In this document: piece by piece, positions 51,342 to 60,900 of the stretch
Position numbering within the stretch: position 1 is the first letter of the stretch
How the letters are laid out: each line of letters starts with the position of its first letter
NCBI RefSeq assembly: GCF_012927045.1
Contig: NZ_JABBFW010000002.1
Span: forward strand, 102,702 to 166,701
Direction: 5' to 3'
Length of the DNA: 64,000 nucleotides
Source of the DNA: Azohydromonas caseinilytica
GTDB lineage: Bacteria > Pseudomonadota > Gammaproteobacteria > Burkholderiales > Burkholderiaceae_C
The notes under the pieces: model-generated
The model's database searches: none
What the model saw: the letters and a program-made list of their open reading frames with translations, nothing else
Told to the model about the DNA's origin: nothing
Position numbers and translations under genes: made by a program

Positions 51342-53573
51342 TCAGAACCCCAGCTCGCGCACCAGCACGCTGGCGCCCGCCGTCCACAGCCGCTCCCACA
51401 GGCTGCGCGCGGGCTGCGGCAGCACGGCATGGCCGCGCCACTGGCGCAGCGACAGTGCCGGGTCCTCCAGCAGCTCCAGCTCCACGCGGTACAGCGGCTG
51501 CGTGAGCAGCAGCTCACGCCCGTGCGGCACGGCCTCCACCGCGCCGCCGTGGGCCTGCGCCAGCAGCGGCTCGCCCAGCACCGTGCTGGCGTGCGGGGCC
51601 ACGCTGGTCACGCGCGCGGACAGGCGCCGCAGCGGCGCGGCGTCGGCCATGAAGCTGGACTCGTCGCCCGGGCGCAGCGCGCGCGCGGCGTTCTCGCCGG
51701 CATAGGCCACGACGCGCCAGCGCCCCGACGCGGCGAACTGCAGCAGCGTCTGCTGCGGGCTCACCACCAGGCCCGGGCGCAGCCCGTCCTCCAGCGCCAG
51801 CACCACGCCGTCGAAGGGCGCGCGCGGGCGCAGCCGCTCGATCTCCTCCTGCACCGCCTCGACCTCGCGGCGCGCCGTCACCAGCTGCTCCTGCAGCGAG
51901 CCCCATTGCGCCTGCTGCACGGTGTCCACGCTGGCACCGGCCACCTGGGCCTGGAGCCGGCGCACCTGCACCTGCGCCGCCTGCAGCCGCTGCTCCAGCG
52001 CCGCGGCCGAGGCCTCCAGCAGCGGCGCGCCGGCCTTGACGCGCTGACCCGGCTGCACGTGCACGGCCTCCATCACCGCCGTCGCGGGCAGCCGCAGCGC
52101 CAGGTGCTGGGCCGGCTGCAGCAGCGCGCCGGCGCTCTCGTGCGAGGGCAGCGGGATGAAGCCCAGCACGGCCAGCGCGGCCAGCACCGCGGCGCTGCGG
52201 CGCTGCCGCGCGCTGCCGCGCCAGTGGGTGCGCCCGGCGTGCCAGGCGCGCAGCTCTTGAATGACGGGGCGCATGACGAACCAGCCCATTTCCACGGCGA
52301 AGAGCACGATGCCCACCGCCTTGATGGCGAAGTGATAGACCAGCCAGGCGATGCCGAGGTACAGCACCAGCCGGTAGGCCCAGGTGGCGAAAGCGAAGGC
52401 GACCCACAGCCGGCGCCGCGCCGGCGGCAGCTCCTCCGGCGGCGGCGCCTGCCAGCCCAGCAGCGCCCGGCGCAGCCACCAGCGCGCCAGCGCGAAGCTG
52501 CGCTCGTGCAGGTTGGGCTGGTCGAGCAGGTCGCACAGCACGAAGTAGCCATCGAAGCGCATGAACGGGCTGAGGTTGACCAGCACCGTGCCGACCCAGG
52601 TCAGCGTGCCCAGGATGAAGGCCGCCGTGCGCAGCGGCCCCTCGGGCAGCAGCGCCCAGGCCAGCGTGGCCCAGGCGGCGATGCTCAGCTCGGTGCGCAC
52701 CCCGGCCAGCGCCACCTGCAGCCGCGCGCGCGCGTCCGACAGCCGCCACACCTCGGAGGTGTCGGTGTAGGCCACCGGCCACAGCACCATGAAGGCCGCG
52801 CCCATGGTCGGCACGCGGCAGCCGTGCGCGCGGGCGACGAAGGCATGGCCGAACTCGTGCGCCACCTTCACCGCCACCAGCGTCAGGCCGTAGAGCGCCA
52901 GTCCGCGCCAGGACATCAGGTCCACGGCCTGGGCCCGGAACGCCTCCCAGTCGCGCGCCACGGCCAGCAGCCCCAGTACCAGCGCCGCGAGCGTGGCCCG
53001 CGTGAAGCCGCGGCTGCCCAGCCGCCGCGCCGCGGGCAGCAGGCGCTGCAGCAGCCGGTCGGGGTTGAACAGCGGGATGCGGAAGAACAGGTAGTGGTGC
53101 AGCAGCCAGGTGCCCACGGCCTTGAGCCCCGGCTCGGCCTCGGGCCCGCGCGGCGGCGCCGTGGGCTGCAGCAGCTCGTGGCGGTGGGCGAAGTCCAGCA
53201 CGCGCAGCACATGCTCCCTGGAGATGGACAGCGTGGTGTGGGCGTTGACCTGCTCGGCGATCAGCGCCGGGTCGGCCATCCACCAGCAGCGCAGCACCTC
53301 GTAGGTGATCCAGTCGATGCGCGTGAAGCGGTGGCGCACCGGGTCGTGCAGCGTCCAGCTGGGCGTGCCGTCGTGCAGCGCCGGGGCATGGTGCAGCTGC
53401 AGGTCCTGGCGCAGCTCGGGCCACGGCGGCGGGGCGGCCGGCGCCCTGGCCGGCAGCGAGAGGGCCGGCCGCCGGACCTCCGGCACCGCGGCGACGGCCG
53501 GCGTGGGCGCAATGACCGTCTTCGCCGCGGCCGGAGCGTCCGGCGTCGCGGCCCCGGCCGTCGCGTTCACCAT
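51342..53573 (-). CDS. M50 (site-2-protease-like) membrane metalloprotease fused to a HlyD-like lipoyl module
   Basis: 743 residues. After a low-complexity Ala/Pro start, residues about 70-138 ('TLHDPVRHRFTRIDWITYEVLRCW', 'ISREHVLRVLDFAHRHELLQP') look like a PqqD/RRE-type winged helix. A polytopic membrane region follows with the M50 zinc motif HEFGH at residue 239 and 'NLSPFMRFDGYFVLCDLLDQP', whose Asp is the expected third ligand. From about residue 480, after a last membrane helix, there is a membrane-fusion-type segment: 'VMEAVHVQPGQRVKAGAPLLEAS', a coiled-coil stretch, and 'RAPFDGVVLALEDGLRPG'. It resembles 'putative peptide zinc metalloprotease' proteins. Its ATG overlaps the end of the HlyD gene by seven bases. 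A role in processing or export of the upstream giant protein is inferred from the operon. Confidence 0.85.
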   Translation of the reverse strand: MVNATAGAATPDAPAAAKTVIAPTPAVAAVPEVRRPALSLPARAPAAPPPWPELRQDLQLHHAPALHDGTPSWTLHDPVRHRFTRIDWITYEVLRCWWMADPALIAEQVNAHTTLSISREHVLRVLDFAHRHELLQPTAPPRGPEAEPGLKAVGTWLLHHYLFFRIPLFNPDRLLQRLLPAARRLGSRGFTRATLAALVLGLLAVARDWEAFRAQAVDLMSWRGLALYGLTLVAVKVAHEFGHAFVARAHGCRVPTMGAAFMVLWPVAYTDTSEVWRLSDARARLQVALAGVRTELSIAAWATLAWALLPEGPLRTAAFILGTLTWVGTVLVNLSPFMRFDGYFVLCDLLDQPNLHERSFALARWWLRRALLGWQAPPPEELPPARRRLWVAFAFATWAYRLVLYLGIAWLVYHFAIKAVGIVLFAVEMGWFVMRPVIQELRAWHAGRTHWRGSARQRRSAAVLAALAVLGFIPLPSHESAGALLQPAQHLALRLPATAVMEAVHVQPGQRVKAGAPLLEASAAALEQRLQAAQVQVRRLQAQVAGASVDTVQQAQWGSLQEQLVTARREVEAVQEEIERLRPRAPFDGVVLALEDGLRPGLVVSPQQTLLQFAASGRWRVVAYAGENAARALRPGDESSFMADAAPLRRLSARVTSVAPHASTVLGEPLLAQAHGGAVEAVPHGRELLLTQPLYRVELELLEDPALSLRQWRGHAVLPQPARSLWERLWTAGASVLVRELGF

Positions 53574-54865
53574 CCTAGGGCCTCGCGCAGCGCCGCCAGC
53601 GGCCGGCGCAGCACCCAGTACACCAGCGGCACGCGCGCGCCGTCCACGTGGGCGGTGCCGCGCGCGCCCAGGCGCTCGCGCGGCGGGCCTTCGAGGCGGC
53701 CGCGCAGCCGGTAGGCCAGGGTGCCGTCCGGGCGCTGCGCGGCCTCGTAGGCGTAGAGCCGCAGTTGCGCGGCCACGGGCTCGGCGGGGCGGCTGGAGAG
53801 GAACAGCCGCATGCCGCTGTCCGGGGGCAGCTCCACCGCGTCGGCCACGGACAGCCAGGCCTCGACCTCCTGGTCCTCGGGCCGGGCCAGGCGCAGCAGC
53901 GGCTCGCCGGCGGCCACGGTGCGCCCGGCCCAGTTGCCCGGGTCCTCGACCAGCACCACGCCGTCATGCGGGGCGCGCACCTCGGTGCGCTGCACCTGCT
54001 CGCTGAGGTAGGCCACCTCGGTGCGCTTTTCCGCCACGCGGCCCTGCACCACGGCCAGCTGGGCCTTGGCCCGCGCGTCGGTGAGGGCCTGCTGCATGGT
54101 CTGGCGCCATTCGGCCTCGGCGGTGAGCAGGGCCTGGCGCGCCACCTGCAGCCGGCTCGCGGCCTGGGCGTCGTCGAGCTCGGCCAGCAGCTGCCCAGCC
54201 TTGACCACCTGGTTGGGCTCGACCAGCAGCCGCTGCGCCATGCCCTCCACGGTGGCGCGCAGCACGGTGGGTTCGCGCGGCACGATCTCGCCGGGCGCGC
54301 GCACGGTCAGCCGGATCGGCAGCGCCAGCACCAGCAGCACCGCCGCGGCCACCGCCATGCTGCGGCGGCGCGGCCTGAAGCCGCGGACCTTGTCCCGCAG
54401 CGCGCCCAGGTCCAGCGCCTTGCGCGGCTGCGCCGCCACGGCGGCCTGCTCGGCCAGCAGCCACAGGTCGAGCCATTCCTGCAGCGCGGCGATCTCGCCG
54501 GGCGTCCAGGGCATCTCGCGCACCAGCAGCAGCGCGCCGCGCGCACCCGCGGGCAACGCCAGCGCATACGGCGGCCACCACTGCGCCCAGTCCTCGGCCA
54601 GCGCCGGCAGCTCCTGCGCGCCGAAGGGGCCGGCCTGGCCGGCACGCGCGCGCGCCAGGCGCTGCAGCCACTGGCCGTAGGGCCCGTGCGCATCGACCTG
54701 GCTGGCGCCGGAGTGGAACAGCGCGCCGTCCTGCCAGAGGACGGCGGCGTGGTAGGGCAGGTGCGCGCGCGTGCCGTCGAGCAGCACGAAGCGTCGTGCC
54801 GCCGGCGTCTGCGCTGCGCGGACCGTGGCCAGCAACTGCAAGGTGGCCTCGGCGCTCAGACTCAT
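53567..54865 (-). CDS. HlyD-family periplasmic adaptor with an extra N-terminal cytoplasmic domain
   Basis: 432 residues. Residues 1-165 are soluble and not typical of HlyD proteins ('RRFVLLDG', 'AAVLWQDGALFHSG', 'WPPYALALPAGARGALLLVREMPWTPGEIAALQEWLDLWLLAEQ'); the pattern suggests a GAF-like sensor fold. A basic stretch and one membrane helix (about 168-190) follow, then the adaptor: lipoyl half 'VEGMAQRLLVEPNQVVKAGQLLAELDD', a coiled-coil hairpin, second half 'RAPHDGVVLVEDPGNWAGRTVAAGEPLLRLA', and a beta-barrel part. Adaptors bridge inner-membrane exporters to outer-membrane channels. It starts 52 bases after the giant gene and overlaps the M50 gene by seven bases. No ABC ATPase or TolC-like gene is visible in the cluster. 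Confidence 0.87.
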   Translation of the reverse strand: MSLSAEATLQLLATVRAAQTPAARRFVLLDGTRAHLPYHAAVLWQDGALFHSGASQVDAHGPYGQWLQRLARARAGQAGPFGAQELPALAEDWAQWWPPYALALPAGARGALLLVREMPWTPGEIAALQEWLDLWLLAEQAAVAAQPRKALDLGALRDKVRGFRPRRRSMAVAAAVLLVLALPIRLTVRAPGEIVPREPTVLRATVEGMAQRLLVEPNQVVKAGQLLAELDDAQAASRLQVARQALLTAEAEWRQTMQQALTDARAKAQLAVVQGRVAEKRTEVAYLSEQVQRTEVRAPHDGVVLVEDPGNWAGRTVAAGEPLLRLARPEDQEVEAWLSVADAVELPPDSGMRLFLSSRPAEPVAAQLRLYAYEAAQRPDGTLAYRLRGRLEGPPRERLGARGTAHVDGARVPLVYWVLRRPLAALREALGW

Positions 54866-54917
54866 GGCAATTCCCGGGGGTGGTACTGCTGGTCAGCCGG
54901 TGTTGCTGCTCAGCCGG

Positions 54918-57900
54918 TCAGGTCCGGCGCAGGGCATGGCGCTGGGCCTGCCACTGGCCGTTGCGGTGCGCCAGCGCCTCGCCGCGCATGAGCTGGGTGT
55001 CCAGCCCGACGCGGCCCGAGGGCGTCACCGTCGCGGGCTGCGACAGGATACGGAACACCGCGTTGGCCTCGCGGTTCTTGGTGTCGCGGCCCGTGACAAC
55101 CACACGCAAATCCACCGCCGCACCCGGGGGTGGCTCGCCCGTGAAGGTGCCCGCCTTGCCGTCGAAGTGCAGCCAGCCCGGCAGCGGCTGGCCGTTGGCC
55201 TGCTTGGCCGTGAGCAGCACCGTCTCGTTGGGGTCGGTGTGCACGAACACGTCGGCCGGGAGCTGGACGTTGATCACGCGGGTGGTGACCACCTGGTCCT
55301 CCACGCCGTTGAACAGGCGCAGCAGGGGCTCCTTGGCCGGCGTGACCATGGTGCGGAAGCCGCTGGAGCGGGTGTAGATGTCGTCGATGCCGGCGCCGCG
55401 CTCCGAGCCGCTGCGCTGGTCATCCCACGGGTTGAGCCCCGTGAAGCGCTGCAGCGGGTCGGCCAGCGGGTTGTCCGCGGGCAGGCCCAGCGCGGCGAAG
55501 CCCGGGGTCTGCGGCGCGGGCGAGGGCGCCGGGGGCGGCTCGGCCGAGGCCGGCGCCGGCGCAGGTGCCGGCGTGGGCGGGGCTTCCGGCTGGACGGGCG
55601 GCGGCGGGACGTCGTCGTCCACGATCGTGCCCGTGCCGGTGACGGCCTGGCCACCGACCGGGGCCACGACCAGCCGCACATCCTCGTTGTCCTCGATGCT
55701 GTCGTCCCCGTTCACCTGCACGCGCACCAGCAGGCTGCCGTCGGCGGACAGCGCGACCGGGCCGCCGCCGTAGCGCAGCCAGGTCTTGCCGCCGTCGAGC
55801 GAGTAGCGCAGCTCCGTGCCGTAGTCCTCGCCGGCCGCGGCCGAGCCGCCCTCGCGCCGCAGGGTCACCGGCTGGCCGGGGCTGCCGGTGATGGCGAAGA
55901 GCAGGTCGCCCGAGCCCTCGGTGACGCTGGGGCTGGAGATGACGATGGGGCGGTCGTCGGTGCGCGGGGCGTCGGGATCGATGCGGCCATCGGCACCGAA
56001 GACGTCGCCGGAGCCGTCGTCCTTGATGGTGGCCGTGCCGGTAGCGGCCACGCCGCCGGCCGGGGTGACGGTGAGCGTGAAGGTCTCGCCGTTGTCGGAG
56101 ATGCGGTCCTCGACGATGGACGTGCGCACCAGGATCGCGCCGCCCGCGGGCAGCGTGACGGCGCCGCCGTAGCCCGCCCAGGTCTTGCCGCCATCGACGG
56201 AAACCTGCAGCCCGCCGGTGCCGAAGTCCACGCCGGCCGTGGCCGTGCCGCCGGCGAGCGCCAGGCTCACCGACTGGCCGGCGCTGCCGGTGACGGTGAA
56301 GACCGCGTAGGGCGAGGCCTCGTTGACGCTGACGCTGTTGACGCTCACCGGGCGGTCGTCGGTACGGCGGCCGGCCGGGTCAGACGTGCCGTCGCCCTTG
56401 AAGACGGTGCCGGTGCCGTCGTCGCGGATGGTGGCGGTGCCGGTGGCGGCCACGCCGCCGGCCGGGGTGGCGCTGAGCGTGAAGGTCTCGCCGTTGTCGC
56501 TGACCGCGTCGTCGGTGAGCGGGGTGCGCACCAGGATCGCGCCGCCCGCGGGCAGCGTGACGGCGGCGCCGTAGCTCGTCCAGGTCTTGCCGCCGTCGGT
56601 GGAGACCTGCAGGTTCGCGCCGCCGGTGGCGCCGAAGTCCACGCCGGCGCCGGTGGCGGTGCCGCCGCCAAGCGCCAGGCTCACCGACTGCCCGGCGCTG
56701 CCGGTGACGGTGAAGACCGCGTAGGGCGAGGCCTCGTTGACGCTGATGCTGCTGACGGCGAGCGGCGCGACCGGATCGACGCTGATGCTCACCGTGCCGG
56801 TGTCGGTGGCGGTGCCGTCGGTGAGGACGTAGTCGAAGCTCACCGGGCCGGTGTAGCCGGCTTCCGGGGTGAAGCGGATCACGCCGTTGCCGTTGACGCG
56901 CAGCGTGCCGTGGGGCACGGCGATGCTCTGCTCGCGGCCGGTGAGCGCCACGCCGTTGATGGACCGGATGCTCAGGCGGTCGCCGTCGGCGTCGGTGTCG
57001 TTGGCGAGCAGGCTCAGCGCGTTGCCGCTGCTGTTCTGCAACACCGTGGAGCGGTCGTCGCCGGCCACCGGGGCGTCGTTGACCGGGGTGACGCCGATGC
57101 GCACGGTGCCGGTATCGCTGGTCGTGCCGTCGGTGACGACGTAGTCGAAGCTCGCCGGGCCGTTGTAGTTGGCCTCCGGCACGAAGGTCAGCGTGCCGTC
57201 GGCGCCGACGCGCACCGTGCCGTGGGGCACGGCGATGACCTGGGCGGTGCCCGGCGTGAGCAGCGTGCCGTTGATGGACTGGATGCGCAGCGTGTCGCCG
57301 TCGGCATCGCGGTCGTTGCCCAGCAGGTTCAGCGCGAGCGGGGTGTCCTCAGCCACCGTGAAGCCGTCGTCATCGGCCACCGGGGCGTCATTGACCGGGG
57401 TGACGGCGATGCTGACCGTGCCGGTGTCGGTGCCGCCCTGGCCGTCGGTGAGGACGTAGTCGAAGCTCACCGGGCCGTTGTGGTTGGCCGCCGGGGTGAA
57501 GGTGATCACGCCGTTGCCGTTGACGCGCACGGTGCCGTGGGGCACGGCGATGCTCTGCTCGCGGCCGGTGAGCGCCACGCCGTTGATGGACTGGATGCTC
57601 AGGCGGTTGCCGTCGGCGTCGGTGTCGTTGCCGAGCAGGTCGAGCACGTTGCCCTTGCTGTCCTCCACCACCGTGAAGCGGTCGTCGCCGGCCACCGGGG
57701 CGTCGTTGACCGGGGTGACGGCGATGCGCGCGGTGCCGGTGTCGGTGCCGCCCTGGCCGTCGGTGACGACGTAGTCGAAGCTCACCGGGCCGGTGTAGTT
57801 GGCGGCCGGAACGAAGGTGATCACGCCGTCGGCGCCGACGCGCACCGTGCCGTGGGGCACGGTGATGCTCTGCGCGGTGCCGGGCGTGAGCGCCACGCCG

Positions 57901-60900
57901 TTGATGGACTGGATGCTCAGCGTGTTGCCATCGACGTCGGTGTCGCCGTCGAGCAGGTTGAGCGCGATGCCGGGGCTGTCCTCGGCCACGGTGAAGCTGT
58001 CGTCACGGGCCACCGGGGCGTCATTGACCGGGGTGACGACGATGCTGACCGTACCGGTGTCGGTGGCCATGCCGTCGGTGATGACGTAGTCGAAGCTCAC
58101 CGGGCCGTTGTAGTTGGCGGCCGGGACGAAGGTGAGCCCGCCCGCGGCGCCGACGCGCACCGTGCCGTGGGGCACGGTGATGCTCTGTTCGCCGCCGGTG
58201 AGCGCCACGCCGTTGATGGACTGGATGCGCGGCGTGGTGCCGTCGGCGTCGCGGTCGTTGCCCAGCAGGTTGAGCGTGAGCGGGGTGTCCTCGGCCACCG
58301 TGAAGCGGTCGTCCACGGCCACCGGGGCGTCGTTGACCGGGGTGACGGCGATGCTGACGGTGCCGGTGTCGGCGCCGCCATAGCCGTCGCTGACGACGTA
58401 ATCGAAGCTCACCGGGCCGGTGTAGTTGGCCTCCGGGATGAAAGTCAGCGTGCCGTCGGCGCCGACGCGCACGGTGCCGTGGGGCACGCTGATGCTCTGT
58501 TCGCCGCCGGTGAGCGCCACGCCGTTGATGGATTGGAGGCGCAGCGTGCCGCCGTCGATGTCGGTGTCGTTGCCGAGCAGGCTCAGCGTGACCGCGCCGT
58601 CCTCGGCCACCGTGACGCTGTCGTCACGCGCCACCGGGGCGTCGTTCACCGGGGTGACGGCAATGCTGACCGTGCCGGTGTCGGTGAGGCTGCCGTCGGT
58701 GACGACGTAGTCGAAGCTCACCGGGCCGTTGTAGTTGGCGGCCGGGATGAAGGTGAGCACGCCCGAGGCGCTGACGCGCACGGTGCCGTGGGGCACGCTG
58801 ATGCTCTGCTCGCCGCCGGTGAGCGCCACGCCGTTGATGGATTGCAGGCGCGGCGTGGTGCCGTCGGCATCGCGGTCATTGCCCAGCAGGTTGAGCGCGA
58901 GCGGGGTGTCCTCGGCCACCGTGAAGCGGTCGTCCACGGCCACCGGGGCGTCGTTGACCGGGGTGACGGCGATGCGGACCGTGCCGGTGTCGGTGAGGCT
59001 GCCGTCGGTGACGGTGTAGTCGAAGCTCACCGGGCCGTTGTAGTTGGCTTCCGGGATGAAGGTCAGCGTGCCGTCGGCGCCGACGCGCACGGTGCCGTGG
59101 GGCACGCTGATGCTCTGTTCGCCGCCGGTGAGCGCCACGCCGTTGATGGATTGGAGGCGCAGCGTGGTGCCATCGGCATCGCGGTCGTTGCCCAGCAGGT
59201 TGAGCACGGTGCCGGTGCCGTCCTCGGCGACCGTGAAGCTGTCGTCGCCGGCCACCGGGGCGTCGTTCACCGGGGTGACGGTGATGCTGACCGTGCCGGT
59301 GTCGGTGGCCGTGCCGTCGGTGACGACGTAGTCGAAGCTCACCGGGCCGTTGTAGTTGGCGGCCGGGATGAAGGTGAGCACGCCCGAGGCGCTGACGCGC
59401 ACGGTGCCGTGGGGCACGCTGATGCTCTGCTCGCCGCCGGTGAGCGCCACGCCGTTGATGGATTGCAGGCGCGGCGTGGTGCCGTCGGCATCGCGGTCAT
59501 TGCCCAGCAGGTTGAGCGCGAGCGGGGTGTCCTCGGCCACCGTGAAGCGGTCGTCCACGGCCACCGGGGCGTCGTTGACCGGGGTGACGGCGATGCGGAC
59601 CGTGCCGGTGTCGGTGAGGCTGCCGTCGGTGACGACGTAGTCGAAGCTCACCGGGCCGTTGTAGTTGGCTTCCGGGATGAAGGTCAGCGTGCCGTCGGCG
59701 CCGACGCGCACGGTGCCGTGGGGCACGGCGATGCTCTGCTCGGCGCCGGTGAGCACGATGCCGTTGATGGACTGGATGCGCAGCGTGCCACTGTCGATGT
59801 CGGTGTCGTTGCCCAGCAGGTTGAGCGTGACCGTGCCGTCCTCGGCCACCGTGACGCTGTCGTCCACGGCCACCGGAGCGTCATTGACCGGGGTGACGGC
59901 GATGCGGACCGTGCCGGTGTCGGTGAGGCTGCCGTCGGTGACGACGTAGTCGAAGCTCACCGGGCCGTTGTAGTTGGCTTCCGGAATGAAGGTGAGCACG
60001 CCCGCGGCGCTGACGCGCACCGTGCCGTGGGGCACGCTGATGCTCTGCTCGGCGCCGATGAGCGCCACGCCGTTGATGGACTGCAGGCGCGGCGTGGTGC
60101 CGTCGGCATCGCGGTCATTGCCCAGCAGGTTGAGCGTGAGCGGAGTGTCCTCGGCCACCGTGAAGTGGTCGTCAACGGCCACCGGCGCGTCGTTGACCGG
60201 GGTGACGGCGATGCTGACGGTGCCGATGTCGGTGAGGCTGCCGTCGGTGACGGTGTAGTCGAAGCTCACCGGGCCGGTGTAGTTGGCCTCCGGAACGAAG
60301 GTGATCACGCCGTCGGCGCCGACGCGCACCGTGCCGTGGGGCACGGCGATGCTCTGCGCGATGCCGGGAGTGAGCGCCACGCCGTTGATGGAGCTGATGC
60401 TCAGCGTGTTGCCATCGACGTCGGTGTCGCCGTCGAGCAGGTCGAGCGTGATGCCGGGGCTGTCCTCGGCCACGGTGAAGCCGTCGTCACGGGCCACCGG
60501 GGCGTCGTTGACCGGGGTGACGCTGATGCTGACCGTGCCGGTGTCGGTGGCCGTGCCGTCGGTGACGACGTAGTCGAAGCTCACCGGGCCTTTGTAGTTG
60601 GCGGCCGGAACGAAAGTCAGCACGCCGGCGGCGCTGATGCGCACCGTGCCGTTGGGCACGCTGATGGTTTGCTCGCCACCGGTGAGTGCCACGCCGTGGA
60701 TGGACTGCAGGCGCAGCGTGCCGCCGTCGATGTCGGTGTCATTGCCGAGCAGGCTCAGCGTGACCGTGCCGTCCTCGGCCACCGTGAAGCTGTCGTCCAC
60801 GGCCACCGGGGCGTCGTTGACCGGGGTGACGCTGATGCTGGCCGTGCCGGTGTCGGTGAGCGTGCCGTCGGTGACGACGTAGTCGAAGCTCACCGGGCCG

